Below are positions 1 through 12,900 of a DNA stretch of 64,000 bases, in pieces. Both the position numbers and the translations under genes were made by a program. Below the pieces are notes generated by a model. It had not been told where the DNA came from, ran no database searches, and saw only the letters and a program-made list of their open reading frames with translations. Where the stretch lies: the NCBI GenBank assembly GCA_965153455.1, contig OZ234503.1, positions 10,297,118-10,361,117 of the forward strand, written 5' to 3'. This stretch comes from Sphagnum compactum. Taxonomy: Eukaryota; Bryophyta; Sphagnopsida; Sphagnales. Numbering within the stretch: the stretch's first letter is position 1; the number at the start of each line of letters is the position of its first letter.

Positions 1-2360
1 CAAATATTGAAGAAACAAAAATTTTGAACATGAGTTTTCATACTGTTGGTTTTAATTAGTATGTTGAATGTTGAAAGCTAATGTTGTTCTTAATATCGTT
101 GTTGATGTATTCTCAATTAATCCAAATTGCCAAGAAATGCAAAAGTAGAACCTATAACCTATGTTGCATTTCCCATTGGACTAGATGATTTCCACAATTC
201 ATTATGCAACCACAATTGTAGCATTCCTTGATGAAGGGTAGATCCTCATGGCCAACACATTCTATCACATCTCCTCTATCAAGACAAATCCCATTCATGC
301 AATATTTGATAGGCACAAATTTTGCACCTATATATTGCACAATAATCCATATTATATAGTAAATTAGTATAACACTAATTCAAAATGCTAATTACATCAA
401 CAAATGAGATTTATTGCACATATGACATGATATAGATGTGGTTAAATCACCTTATCAATGTACATCCTCTTCAAAAGTCTTTTGGTACAATAGGCAAAGT
501 CCCCACCTCCTTGTTTGGCACATGCACAACCTAAAGGGAAAGCAAAGCAAACTTTGCCATAACTAAAACACCCATCATCTTGGTTTGCAAAGTACCTAGC
601 TTGTGTGGGAGTAGATATATGGTGATATTTGCAGACATGTATTGAAAATAAGTGGGTACATGTGGCTCAATTGAATGCCATGAAATTGAAACTGGCATAA
701 ATTCTAATCCTTAGCTCATGTCATTGGGATCAAAGCCAATCTTGAATTCTTGCACTCTTGGGGCCTTTACCATTTGTTGGTGCTACAATCAGCAATAAGG
801 CTTAGAACTTGCTATGTAGCCATGCCTAAATAAATGTAATAATGGAAATAAATACCTTATTAATAAAAAGCACATGATAATGATTGTCATGGTTTGAACA
901 AAATAACATTGGACTAACAGCATTCTTGGTTAGAACTTGGTCTGGGATGGGGTGAAAGCACATTAGGGTGTAACAATTTTGGCAGATTAGAGTCCCTTTT
1001 CAAAGTCCTTTTCTAATGTAATTAAAAATTGGCTTAAAATATGAATATTTAGATGATATTGAAAGTAACATTTTTTCCATTTCCAATTTCAAATCATGAT
1101 GCTATAAGACATATAAAAAAATTACAAAGGATTTTTTTTAAAATATTTTTTTAAATGCTTAAAAGGGCTTTTAAAATAATTACAGTTTTTGAGATTTTTA
1201 AAGTTCATAACATAATAAATTAAAATCACATTCCATTCATTCAATGGATCTTTAGTTTCTTAAACATGATTCATCAAATATCCCAAAGTTTCAAACACAT
1301 AAAACTAACACATTGTAAGATAAAAGTCCATATCCATGAGTTTTGCACGTGTGACAAAAAGTGGGCAAAATTCAAATGTCCATTACTTATTGGCTATCCA
1401 CGATTTCGAATTGATTTTTTCATTCTTGGAAGGTTGATTATGATAGCTTTAGATAAGTGAGTCCCTTTTTATATTATTTCAATGAATATGATTTTATTTA
1501 TTTTCTTGTATTTAGGGAATACATGAAAAATTGTCATTGTGACATCCATATAAGGTCATCGTAGTGTGTAAACATTCTCACACTAAAGCATGGGTGTGAG
1601 TGTTCAATATTCACAATATATTCCAAAACTAAGTAGTACATAACAAAAAACAAAAAATGGTTACATTTGAAGGTGGAATCAATGTATTTAAGCCTTTAGG
1701 CACTCACAGCAACTTAGAGATGGTCATGACATAAATTCTCACCATCTATTTCTAGTGATCTAACTATCATTCTCATTAGCTATCCTAGAGTTTTAGTATC
1801 CAATAAACCCCTAGAAAAATCTTTAAGTATCATGTACCTTATTTTTCACCTCAAATGTTGTGGCAAGGTGGGTCAATTTTGCTAATTTCTTTGTTGGAGG
1901 CATGTGTGAGGAATTCTTGCACACCTTCAGCATACAGATATGCACTCACAAAACTCGCTTGGAAGTGGAACTACTATGTAGTTGTAGTCTAACAAGTACG
2001 GTGGTTCAAGGTAATGCAATGAAGCTCACTAAAAATCTAATGCGTTGTGTCCACTTGGAAGATACAAAGACATTGTGGGAGAATTGTAACTCACCATGAT
2101 GGAATATGAAGGGCATTATGTTGACGTTCATTCAATGTCACGCTTGATGGTTGAACCCTTTTTGTTCCATTCGTCATAACATCTACATACAACCTCCTAA
2201 TCTAACATGCATTGGATTTTTGAAAAGGCTAATTTAAAAGGAGCCATGTTACAAAATCTTATAAGTTTTTATTTTTTTGATCAAGAGTTAAGCCTTGGGA
2301 CTAAACATCACTTGCTTAGATTGAGGAAAAACATAAAAAAATTCAACCCCCTTTAATTTT
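1..2360. other. AT-rich intergenic sequence, no gene seen
   Basis: Only short open frames (60-80 codons) with no family resemblance occur on either strand. Long A/T runs and the lack of coding bias suggest old, decayed intergenic DNA. I see no RNA gene, terminal repeat or clear mobile-element boundary here. Confidence 0.6.
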
Positions 2361-2745
2361 GGCAAGTGTAGCTCCCTTACAGCAAACCCGATGATGCTGA
2401 AATTTGGAGAGAACCTTCTACACCTCCTAAACAAGAACTGTTTCAAGTTTAACACAAATCCAACGGTGGATTTGGGAGGAACAACTATTTGAAATAAAAC
2501 TCCAGAGGTTTTGTCATGGAAATCCTTCCATGAACTCCACTACAAACACCCTCTACTTCCGGCAAGTGTAGTTCCCTCACAGCAAACCCGATGATGTTGA
2601 AATTTAGAAAGAACCTTTTACACCTCCTAAAAAAGAATTTTTTAAAGTTTGGCACAAATCCAACGGTGGATTTGGGAGGAACAACTATTTGAAACAAAAC
2701 TCTAGAGGCTTTATCATGGAAATCCTTCCATGCTTATTTCTTGCA
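2361..2745. repeat. Tandem duplication, two ~200-bp units
   Basis: The motif GGCAAGTGTAG starts unit one at 2361 and unit two at 2561, exactly 200 bp apart. The units stay alignable through the shared CAGCAAACCCGATGATG, the AATCCAACGGTGGATTTGG segment and the closing GGAAATCCTTCCATG. They differ by scattered substitutions, so the duplication is not recent. Each unit contains a short palindromic segment (CCAACGGTGG). Short frames on both strands across it merely reflect the duplicated DNA. Confidence 0.8.
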
Positions 2746-3605
2746 CACATCCTTTTCATGAACAACACCCTTCCACACATAAGAACTAATCTTTTCCTCA
2801 CACATTCATTCTCTTCCCTTCTCCTTTCTTCAACCCAAGATACTCCTCTCTCCCTTGGTAAGCCTTCATGACCTTCCTTAAGCTTGTTCCCCTTGACCAA
2901 TGGAAGCTTCGAAATCCTTCCCTCCAATCAATGGCCTCCTCATCCTTTAAGAGCCAATGAGAATTGAAAATGATTTGCCCTCCAATTGATTTTAGGATGA
3001 GAATTCTTGGGCCCAATGAGACACAAAAAATATTCCATCCTCCAATCAAATAGGATGACAATTCTCATGACTAATGGGATTGGAAGACTCATCCTTCCCT
3101 TATCTTAGATATCTTGATGAGGTTATTGAGCTTGATCCTTATCCTTTCCGTTCGTTGACCCTCACATCCTACTTTTTCATCTTAATTATTTCAAGTAATT
3201 AACTACTAGGACAATTTATCGGTAGTAATAAGCAAACATCCTTGAGTCCTTACTTAACTAAATCAATTCAATGGTTGAAGTAACATCCCCGCATACCATT
3301 TACTCTTTTGATATCCCTTACTTTTTTTTTTTTCCATACACTAATTAACTATGTAGTACATAGTAAATTGGAATTAAAATTTGCATCACAAAAACCCCAC
3401 ATACTCGTAGATCCATCGTCGAAATTAGGGTTCGATGAATCCATTAGATCTAGGATGTTCGAGTTTTCATGAGGTTTCGCCGTCACTCCCACACCTTACG
3501 CCTACCCTAATTTGTTAAATAAAAAAACATCGACCCCTTCCGAACGTAAGTACCACATTGTTTCTACTACCCTCTGTTTTTGTTGATGCAGGTGATAATT
3601 TAGTC
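2746..3605. other. Intergenic sequence upstream of the 3.6-kb frame
   Basis: There is no supported gene. From about 3400 the base composition becomes less AT-rich, with a GTAAGT at 3546 and a pyrimidine-rich stretch ending in CAG at 3591, just before the coding frame at 3606. That would be an intron of only about 46 bp, unusually short for a plant, so I do not call it. Confidence 0.4.
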
Positions 3606-4034
3606 ATGGCGGATGATGTCGCTACGCCTTCGAATCCTCCAGTTGCACTATTAGACAAGGAAGAGCTTGAAGAAGCACCGCTTGACGAAGTAGCACTTGA
3701 GGTCAATGTCTCTCAACGGTCGCACAAAGAAGAACCATCCAGAAGAGTGGTGCACACTCGAGTCGACCATTCGGCATGGGATCGTCAATTGTCTCCTAAC
3801 CCACATGCCTTAGCAATTTATTTAGAATTTGTTCCTGCTCGAAGAATCGCGCCAAAAAGGTTTGAAGAGTGTCAATGTGAAGACGACAATGTTCGTCTTC
3901 ATTGTCGAACTTGGGTTCCCGGTGATGGCCATTATCGTTGGCTACGAGGCCCAATTAACCCGCTTTCCATGGAGCATCGAGCCGAATACCTAGCTCGCAC
4001 CATTCGTCACATTCTGGAGTTTTTGCAATTGTGA
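3606..4034 (+). CDS. Orphan 142-codon open frame, function unknown
   Basis: I do not recognise this protein. The chosen start is the ATG at 3606, the first in-frame ATG after a possible splice acceptor at 3591; the frame is open further upstream but without an ATG. The first ~40 residues are acidic and Ala/Pro/Val-rich (MADDVATPSN, then an EELEEAPLDEVALEV stretch). The C-terminal ~90 residues are basic and aromatic, with two cysteines close together (ECQCEDD) and a third further on (LHCRTW), then a helical, Arg-rich end. Codons such as TCG and CGA are more frequent than in the surrounding AT-rich DNA, which favours real coding ancestry. It lies 470 bp upstream of a CACTA transposase remnant in the same direction, so it may be an exon of a mobile-element gene rather than a host gene. 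Confidence 0.35.
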   Translation: MADDVATPSNPPVALLDKEELEEAPLDEVALEVNVSQRSHKEEPSRRVVHTRVDHSAWDRQLSPNPHALAIYLEFVPARRIAPKRFEECQCEDDNVRLHCRTWVPGDGHYRWLRGPINPLSMEHRAEYLARTIRHILEFLQL

Positions 4035-4505
4035 TCTATTCCCTTAAAGTTGTTTACTAAGTTGTAATTCATCAGAGGCCACTCAGGTGGGAATGTTAAT
4101 ACTTAAGTTTGATTTCGATTTTATCTAAGCGTCTGATAGAAGTGAAGACTAAATAAAGATGTATTAGGACTACATCCTAGAAATCTTTGTAGTACATCAT
4201 TCGTGCCTAAAGATTATTCTACAGGCTAACTTAATATTGTCATGGCGAAATGCTATTGTTAGTTATGGGCTTGTATTCCCAATATATCAATAAATCACAT
4301 CTAATTCTACATCCCTTTTCCCTTCTCTACAACATAAAAGGATAATGCACTTAAAAAGGTTTACTAGGTCTTAAAACTAACTAAGCCTTGCATCAATTTA
4401 AATAAAAGAGTTTTCTACGCTGAAATATCCAAAGGCTAATCCAACTCCTAATAATTATTACTTGGAGGTTTATCAGGATTCAAATCATTAATACTAAGGA
4501 AAATT
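4035..4505. other. Spacer between orphan frame and CACTA remnant
   Basis: AT-rich, with stop codons in all frames and no recognisable motif. It could be intronic or inter-ORF sequence of the same decayed element. Confidence 0.4.
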
Positions 4506-5042
4506 ATGGAACTAAAGCTTAACAATTTGTGGTATTATAATCCATGGCTCACAAATGACACTATTGCTGTGCGACAAGACCTAAAGAAGGGGGGAATAAG
4601 ACCTCATTTATGGTTATTTCAAGACCCACATGTTCTTGATAGGTGGTTAAAACCAATGGCTTCATATGTACTAAAGGAAAATGAACTTATTGTGTTCATG
4701 GATTGTTTGAAGTCTTTAAGAGTGCCAACCGAATATTGTAGTGCGCCCTTGAAACATGTTGGCAGGAAAAAACTTTTAGCCATGAAAGCCCATGACTGGC
4801 ACATATTCATGCAGCAATTGTTGCCATTATGTCGCCTTCATGGATTGATGGATCAATGGACTAGAATTGCGATCATGCGCCTTAGTCGCATCTTTAGGCG
4901 CATATGTGCCAAGGTACTAGACTCGGTTGATATGGGTACCTTGAGAGAAGACGCAACCATTACAATGTGTATGCTAGAGATGACAATGCCACCTTCATTT
5001 AACCATTGGAATAATGCAAGCATAATGGGGGCTTCAGGATGA
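4506..5042 (+). pseudogene. CACTA (En/Spm) Tnp2 transposase C-terminal remnant with DUF4218-like end
   Basis: This 178-codon frame matches the C-terminal half of plant Tnp2-type CACTA transposases. Landmarks are GIRPHLWL near residue 30, ASYVL near 52, the family hallmark K-A-H-D-W-H at residues 94-99 (usually KSHDCH) followed by FMQQLLPL, and then a DUF4218-like segment with LSRIFRRICAKVLD and TMCMLEMTMPPSF. Tnp2 cuts and pastes CACTA elements; DUF4218 is a conserved accessory region. The catalytic N-terminal transposase domain is absent and the frame breaks shortly after the PPSF motif, where functional relatives continue for hundreds of residues. The ATG at 4506 is just an internal methionine. 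I see no CACTA terminal repeats nearby, so the element boundaries are unknown. Confidence 0.8.
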
Positions 5043-5942
5043 TTGGCCTTGAATGTAGTAAAAAGTTCCAACTGCATATGAATACATATGGCAGTTCCAC
5101 CATCATTAGTCCAACTTAAGTTTTGTTACATAATCAGGGGTTATATTAAACTTCACTTAAAATCACTGATGCACTTGAATTATTATAACAATATGCACAC
5201 ATGAACATTCATGCTTGTAACATGTTTACAAAATGCAATTGGACTCTAAAATGTGATGGGAACTTGAATTGTAATTTTTTTCATTCGAATTTTGAATTAT
5301 TTGTTAAATTTTTTCTCTTGAACACAAAGTTCAAACTCTTCTGCCATGATAAGAAACAATAAAACACATCCCTTTCTACTTGCCATGATAGTCCATAATG
5401 TTAGCATTTTTAATATGCCTATTTTAAGCAATTTGCAAATTTTCCAAAAATATTTGAACAAATATAACTTTTATTTCCATTCTCATCAAAGCAGAATTAT
5501 AGAATTTCCAAAATTTTGGTTATCTTATTTGTCCATTTAAGCAAAATTGAAACTTGGTTCTTTATTGATTACTTACCAATCATGCATTTACACAATCAAT
5601 TTGGGGCATAGAAACATGCATTTACATAAATAAGTTTGGGGCATAGAACAATGAACCAAATTACAGAAGCTTAATATTTGCATCAAAATAATCACTTCAA
5701 CTGCAGCAACCAACATTGCTTCTACAACAACTAGTCTTCTAGATTCATTGCAACAACTAAAAGGGTGCAAATGGGATAACATAAGTTGCACCCACCTGCT
5801 TTTGGGACTATTTTTTAAAGAATATTCCTTAAAAATCAAAATTCTTTATAATTTTCTTCATATTATTATGTTAAGATTTATGTAAAAGATTTCAAAGTAT
5901 ATGTAATTTTCAAAAGTTTTGAAGTCTATTTATAAGTCCACT
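5043..5942. other. AT-rich intergenic sequence
   Basis: There is no gene. The sequence is AT-rich with only short non-homologous frames. A near-duplicate of about 30 bp occurs around 5582 and 5615 (CATGCATTTACA and a following TTGGGGCATAGAA). Confidence 0.5.
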
Positions 5943-6930
5943 GCATTAGATTTGCAGTCTAGTTTCTTGCAAATTTGGATGGCTCCTTAGGATATGAAAA
6001 AGACAACACTGATCACTAAAACTAGGTTGTATGATTGGATAATCATGTTATTCGGTCTTAAAAATGCAACCAGCACTTTTACCACGACAATGTCAGAGGT
6101 TTTTAAAGACTTGGGAGACAAATTCCTAAAGGTATTTGTTGACGATCTCAATATACACAACGAAAGTTGGGAGGAACATCTTCAACATTTGGATGCTGTG
6201 TTTTTCAAGCTCAGGGAAGTTAACCTAAAATTGAACACGAATAAATGTTGTTTTGCTATAATAAGTATCACATTTCTAGGCCATGTGGTTAGTAAGGATG
6301 GCACCAAACTAGATTCGGGCAAAATTGAGGTAGTTCTGCATTTCTAGAACCAAAGACAGTCACAAACATCAGGTCTTTCTTGGGCCTAACTGGGTATTAC
6401 CAGAATTATGTTTGAGGTTATTCGTGACTGGCTGCTTCGCTATTTGAGTTGACAAAAAGAGACGTTGATTTTGTATGGAATTTGGGTTGTCAACAAACAT
6501 TTTAGGCGCTAAAGGGAGCATTGGTTAATGCACCTGTACTTATACGGCCTGATTTCAAGAAACCATTTTGTTTGATGTTGACTGGTCATCAAAAGGTGTA
6601 AGAGCCATCTTGTCACAAAAGGAGGGCAAGCTTGAGAAGGTGGTGGCCTATGCCAGCAAGAGTTTAACAGAAGCCTAGATTAAGTCTCACCCCATGGAAG
6701 GGGAATGCTATGCACTGATATGGGGCATTATGCATTTCAGACAGTACTTGCATAGGAACCATTTCATTTTATGAACAAATCACAAACCACTTGAATGGTT
6801 AACAACAGTATCATATGCACATGGCAGGAGAGATAGGTGGATTGATATGTTGTAGGACTTCAGTTTCAAAATATTGCACCGACTAGGACTTAAACATACG
6901 AAATGTTGATGCATTAAGTAGAAATCCAGT
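5943..6930 (+). pseudogene. Ty3/gypsy reverse transcriptase and RNase H remnant
   Basis: This encodes the polymerase that would copy the element RNA, plus the RNase H that removes the template. The RT part shows LDLQS, an APxD-like block with an in-frame TAG, LFGLKNATSTF, the active-site variant FVDD (for YxDD) near 6140, and FLGHVVSKDG near 6275. After 6347 the frame shifts; FLGLTGYYQNYV, then the RNase H blocks VDWSSKG, AYASKSL and HRNHF-TNHKPLEWL follow up to about 6880. At least three stops and two frameshifts interrupt it. RT residues upstream of LDLQS are lost. Confidence 0.85.
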
Positions 6931-8363
6931 GGGACCAGCCACGGATGATGATGACTTCAATGAAGAAATCCAGGACATCGGAAGTATACGAACTAACACA
7001 CCTGGGGCAGAAGATGAGATCCTCTCTGTTCAAACTGGCAAGGGTTTAGAATGGCTCGGTTTTAAGAGACAAGAAAAAAGGCTTTTACAACATCGTGAAT
7101 GTTGTTTTGGCATCAACCATTGGCATTATGCCAGAAGTCATCAGCTCTATATGTTTGATGTTGTACTAGAGGATGATCAACACACGGAATTGGCTCCACA
7201 TGTTGAGGAGAATGAGGCGACGATACTAAAGGAGGTGAGATTCTGAAGGATAATGAGGTGAGATAAGCACTGAAGAGAAAGAGACTTTAGTATTGTGACA
7301 AACAACAACAATTAGAGCTAGTATTGGTAGCCCAAGAATCGTTTGAATTTGGTGAGCATGACTTGATTTATATAGACTCTGATGAGGAGGAGAAGTGTTG
7401 GACGGACACAAAGGATAATGACATCTGGAAAGATGTAACTTGCATGAAATTATTGCATGAAGGAACATTACTAGACATCGTTGATCCTGAGGAATGCAAA
7501 AGAGCAAGGAAGAGGATATTGAATTATCACTGGCAGGATCAAAGTCTTTACTTTAAAGGGTTGTTCGTGTTAAGGCCAGAAGACAGAATGGGACTGATAA
7601 TCCAAATGCATGAGGACTTGGGGCATTTTGGAGAATAAAAGACATTGGCTGAAATTTGCAGGAGGTATTTCTGGCTAATAGGACAGAGGATGTAAAAACG
7701 GTTATAAAGTTGTGCAAGCAGTGCCAGATGGTGAGGAAGGTGGGTAGTATTTGTTCTGAAGATGAAAAGTTAAAGAATATACCTGATTGTGAATTGTTTT
7801 ATAGGATTGCCATGGACACCGCAGGACCATTACCTAAAACCAAGTCAGGAAACAAATATATTTTGGTGGCCATCAACCATTACTCAAAGTGGTGCGAGGC
7901 AAAATCGATTTTTGATCATGGTGCTAAGACTGCAGCCAGATTTCTTGAGGATGATATAATATGTAGGTATGGAGTTCCCAAGTTTGTGCTGACTAATAAT
8001 GGAGGAGAGTGGGCAGTAGAGTTTGATGTCATGTGCAAGGACTATGGGATTCACCATCAACACACAACACCTCAATGGCCACAATGCAATGGGATGGCTA
8101 AACATCTGATCAAGACTATTAAGCATGGCATAACAGTGCTATCTGCAACACCCAAAAATGTGGACTGTTGGGATGAGCAACTTGCTAAGGTCATGTTTGG
8201 ATATAGATGTAGGGTTCAGACCAGCACTAAATTTTCCCCTTTTATGATACTAACTGGGCACACACCACGCCTTAGGGCTGACAACTATGTACATTCCCTA
8301 ATTGTTGTGATTGATGACACTGCTGATGCAAAAACTACTATAGATAATTTTTACAAAAGATGA
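6929..8363 (+). pseudogene. Ty3/gypsy integrase remnant with altered catalytic residues
   Basis: A linker frame (6929-7246) leads to a broken zinc-binding domain (MHEDLGHFGE near 7610, then CKQCQMV near 7713, with a frameshift between). The integrase core is at 7656-8363: MDTAGPLPKT holds the first catalytic Asp, but the second block reads LTNNGGEW, where the family has Asp after the Thr, and the third reads NGMAKHLIKTI, where the family has Glu in place of Lys. Two of the three D-D-E metal ligands are therefore lost and the enzyme cannot be active as written. The core otherwise aligns well (NKYILVAINHYSKWCEA, SPFMILTGHTPR). Confidence 0.85.
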
Positions 8364-8488
8364 AATTGATAGCAAGCATCCATGAGAATGTTCTGCTCAA
8401 AGTAGAATAAGCACAGCAAAAGCAAAATAAGACCTATGCTACCAGAAGAGGGAAGCAGAGCTTTGAAGGATTGGTTGCTGGATAGACA

Positions 8489-8686
8489 ATGGTTAAGATG
8501 AAAAAGCCAGGAAATAATAAGGCTTTAACTTCTAGCTGGGAAGGTCCATACCAGTTTGTTGCGCATACAGATGGAAATGGAAATCTTGATTTTGAACAAG
8601 GCAGCAGAATATGCATCATGAAAGATGTTAATGGACATCAATGGGAAAGATCTTGTAGGGATCTACAAATCTATCATGTTCTATAG
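8489..8686 (+). pseudogene. Ty3/gypsy pol C-terminal tail
   Basis: A 65-codon frame carries the post-integrase module: KKPGNNKALTSSWEGPYQF, then DFEQGSRICI and WERSCRDLQIYHVL at the end. This GPY/F-like module typically ends pol in one group of plant gypsy elements; there is no chromodomain here, unlike the element at 25.8-29.1 kb. It is separated from the integrase core by about 125 bp with stops, so it is not translated with it. Confidence 0.75.
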
Positions 8687-8716
8687 TATTAAAGAAGTTG
8701 AAGGACTCAACTTTTT

Positions 8717-8730
8717 AAGGAAGGGAGGGG
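8717..8730 (+). other. Polypurine tract of the first gypsy element
   Basis: AAGGAAGGGAGGGG lies about 30 bp after the end of the coding remnant, where plus-strand DNA priming would occur. No clean TG start follows (TTACATATGTG), so the LTR start is probably mutated. Confidence 0.7.
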
Positions 8731-9900
8731 TTACATATGTGACCGGACAGGAAATTAGTTGCAAATCTCTCATGTGAACACTATTTCATTTTAGGGTTTA
8801 GGTTTTTGTTTTGAATGGCCGTCAATTTTTTTCGTGCAAATGGTGAAGTTTATGCTATCACTGTTTGTTAGTGGTTGTAATGATTGCTTAGAGAAGACTT
8901 ATGAGTTTAGGTAGGAAACTTTTTTTGTTTGTATGTTATGTGAAACAGGTTGGAAACAAACAATGGGTGGCCAAAGGCGCTACAAGCATTCAATGGAGAG
9001 GGGAAGTAGGATGCTACATGACAAATATAAGAAGGGGAGTTCAAAGGTAAAGAAGGACATGTTTGTTGTTTTGGTTGCATCTATTGTAGATTGTGTAGAA
9101 TGAGGAGTTTGCAGAAATCGATAGTCGCTGTTTGATTTCCACTGCGCTAGTGACTACATCACGGTAGGCTTTATGTTCTTGCTAGTGTTAGGCTCTATAA
9201 GGGGTTGATGTTGAGGGTTGATGACGCATAAAGGAGGTCTGAGTTGTAGAATTAGGAGTATGTAGATAAATGCATTTGCATGGGATCTTGGTGGAACCTT
9301 TCCTGAAATCCAAGGAGTAGCGCATGTGTATGAGTAAGAGCCAGAAACCTTAGTGGGGTATCCTTAGGTTGGGCAGAATGCGGGTAAAAGAAGAACATAA
9401 TGGGAAAGCTTATAGAAAATATCCATAGACCCCTATTCTGCACAGAATTTTGCTTTTCCTAAGTGGTTGCAAGCCAATGTGGCATATATTGTTCATCCTT
9501 GGTTTGTTAGACGTCAACTTGTTTCTAAAACTAATCCAAGTATTTTTTTGCATTATTTCATATGGTAGAGGGATGGATTAGCAGCTCATAATAGACCAAC
9601 CGAACATTGAGAGTTCTGACCTCAAGCTAGACCCCATTAGCTCATGCACTCACAATGTGTGGAATTGTTCATGGCAGTAGTTTGAAGGCTACTACTATAG
9701 TAATCTAGAAGAAACTGACAGGTATGTGCTGTTTGGAGATTCACATGGTTATGGAGAATCATGTTCTGTTACGACAATAGCACCAAGGTGTAATAACAGT
9801 GCTAGATTGGCAGGATATAAGCTATAAAAATTGTTGCACAGAGTTTGGATTTGTAATCAGGAGATATCCTTTATACCCCTTTCTTTTGGTTACACAGGTT
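8731..9900 (+). repeat. Putative 3' LTR, unpaired
   Basis: Its position straight after the polypurine tract implies U3-R-U5 sequence. There is no second LTR in the window to compare, because the 5' half of the element is missing, so the right boundary is a guess. No protein-coding signal occurs in it. Confidence 0.35.
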
Positions 9901-12900
9901 CAAAGTTGGCAGTGTGGACTCTTGAGCAATGATGGGTGGGTAACTCTTTTACCCTGATTTACCCATGGGTATATATAGTGTAAATACATACTTTACCTAG
10001 CTGGTAAAATTTTGTGTTTCATTTTCAACTAACATATCCAGGTGGTAAATATTTCAGCTTACCTTGTCTTCATTCTACTTGGCTAATATAAATTTGAGGT
10101 TTACCCTTACCTTGGTGAGGGTAATTGTTTTGAAGCTGGTAAAATGAGGGTATATGCCTACTTTATCATTATATAACATCTAAGCATTTTCATATATTTA
10201 TAATTCATGTGTTTATGATGGAATTATTCAAATTGTGGTGTCTGACTATTCTAGTTATGGCATTTCATTTCTATTCATCCATTAATTGTCTTGAACCAAA
10301 TTATCATATGGTGTTGGAACCCCTTTAGATTTTATTTCCATTTGCCATAAGAATGTTTTATATAAGCCTATTGATTGGTTTCATTTCATTTTTGTTATTT
10401 TTGTGGATAATATGATTAGAATGTGACATATTCATATTTGCAATGCAAGTACTTGTCTTTCTCCATTTCTAAACTTATGAACTCCTACTATGCCATACTT
10501 GCTAAATATTTCTATTCACAATACAATTATCAAGTTACATTTGCATAGTATGTGTAGTATAAATGATAAAATATTCAACCCTAGGCTTACCTTATGAACA
10601 TGGATGAACGTCTTTACAATTACATGGATTGATAATTTTGCAAAGTCTGCATACCCTTACCCAATTTGGAAAGAATGGAAATGTATAAACATTGACCGAA
10701 TTGATATACTTTTTGAAATTTCCCTAATTGATATATGAAAATTGATATACTTACCCAATATTGGTGTGGAGGGTTGTCTTCTTTTCCCAAGACATCTAAG
10801 TAATAAGGTTGTCCATGCTCACTCTTTTTGTTTAGCACAAATTGGAAAATTACTTAGGGGTGGTTTACATTAAAACCATTGGGCCATGGCCTATAGAACC
10901 TCATGGTACCTTGCTCTTTGGATGAGATCACAAGTAAACACATGGGCCTTGGCTCAAGAAATGTTCCTACTGTAAACCTAATTAATACCAAAGAACAAAC
11001 ACATGATTTTCTAATGGCTCATTTTTTCTTTTTGATCCTCTCAATTTTTTTTATTTTGTCCGCAAAATATGAATGTCGTGAGAACAAAATTGGTGGTTTC
11101 TTTACAAAAAAAAAAAGTTGCATTCTCGTCACTACAGGGAATCCTTATATGTGAAGATTGTGAATTCTTTCCTACTCATTGAAATGCATTATGATTGAAC
11201 ATTTTCAAAGAAGGCCATGATTTAAAATTTCAGCCATGGAAAGGGCAACCCACATGGAAAGGGCAACCCACATTTCTTGAGAATTTTGGTTCCGCCCTTG
11301 TGATTGTGAGTAATCTTCATCGTCTGAATAGTCTCCCATGGTGAAAAAAAATCTTGAGAAAAAATGCCAACAATAAATTGAACTATCAACAAACTACTAT
11401 AGTACAAAAAGTTTCAATGCCTTGAGGAGCTAAAAAAATGATTAGAGGAAAGAGATCATGCTTTTTATTATTCTGTTTAGGATTTTAAGGGAAATAATCT
11501 AAAGAAATGATCCTTTTTTTATTATTGTGTGTATGATCGAAGGGGCAACAATCTTGTTGGGAGGAGCAGGGCGGAAGCCACCCAACATTCCCATTAACTT
11601 TACCTTATGCTAAAAAATAACATTTAAAAAAATCATAGGTGAACATTTGAGATTTTTTGAGGCCCAGGCCCTTAGGCTGTCACTATTTTCGTTAGGCTTT
11701 CAGATGGATCTAAGAATATTACCCAAATGTTCAAGCAACATTATCCATGGCAGTCCATGTAAGATTTCAACAAGTTTTTTTTTATCAAGGCCATTTGTTT
11801 GGGCCTCAAATTACCCCTAAACCCAAACTGATCACTCTTCATGCTTTGCAGCAATGAACAATTTTAGATTTTTGTGGCCCCAAGCCTAAGCTTTCTAGTG
11901 TAAATCACCCTTTAGTTGCAATATGTTATCAAAATGCCATTGATGCCTTGTCTCAATGTTTGGTCAACATATTAATACATCCACCCATATTCAATGTGAA
12001 ACTTGTTGTCATTCATATCATGCCATTACCATCATCACTCGCATCTCGTTTGGACAACAAAGCTTTTAATGACCAAGGTTGAGGGGTTGTTGAAGTGCTC
12101 TGGACATACGTAAAGTGGTTGAACTTTGTGGGTGTGTGCATGTTTGTATTGTTTTTATAATCAGACAGTATGGTCCATGTATAAACTATAAACCGTGTTC
12201 TCTGCAATGACTTCTCTTCTTTCTACCTCAACAGTCAACACCCCATATTTAAGGCAGATCTGTCAACTTTATTTACTGTAGACGCAACTATAAATTAAAA
12301 AGTAGGATGGGTTTTGTGACTGGACAATAACTTTTAGTGTGCAAAAAAACATTGTGAAATATTCTTGAGTTTATTAGAACATCACATGACCTCTTGTTGT
12401 ATATTCAGGTTCTCAAATTAAACTTTGTCTCATTGATGGAAAGATTTACATGCAACTTATGCTAATACATTTCCCGCAATAACAAGCTGGGTGAACAAGC
12501 TTGTTATGGAGACCTCCTCCCGGGGAGACTCAAATTATTCTGTATACTAACTAAAAGAGAAGAAAATAAGAAAATGTATAACTTTGAAAAGTATTTAACT
12601 TGGGTGAATGTTTGAATCATTAACAATTCACGTTGAATTGGTGGGTAAATTTAGGGTACATTTAAGGCACATTTCCACAACTATCACTTGTCCATTATCT
12701 ACGTGGTCCCTACTCACTTAGTCAGGATTTACACACTCATCCATCACCTCAAAGAGACATACCTTTATGGTATTGAATTACACAAAAGTTTTTGAAAGGT
12801 TCATGACTTAGATTAAGAATATCCAATTTGAATTATCCAACAGCCACTATTAAGACTAAATAGCAGATTTGTAATGGGCTTCTTATATTACCCCTCTTAC

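Larger units (their letters stand above)
5943..9900 (+). mobile_element. Decayed, 5'-truncated Ty3/gypsy retrotransposon
   Basis: Pieces of pol occur in the order RT, RNase H, integrase zinc domain, integrase core, C-terminal tail, all on + and spread across several reading frames. Homology starts abruptly at 5943 inside the reverse transcriptase (LDLQS motif), so gag, protease and the RT N-terminus are missing. A polypurine tract at 8717-8730 follows the last coding block, so the 3' LTR should begin immediately after it. The LTR outer end is not defined; 9900 is a guess. Many stops and frameshifts show it is old and inactive. Confidence 0.8.

Noticed and set aside
3546-3591. 46-bp intron before the orphan frame
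   Set aside because: Good GTAAGT and CAG words, but shorter than normal plant introns; left as a note only.
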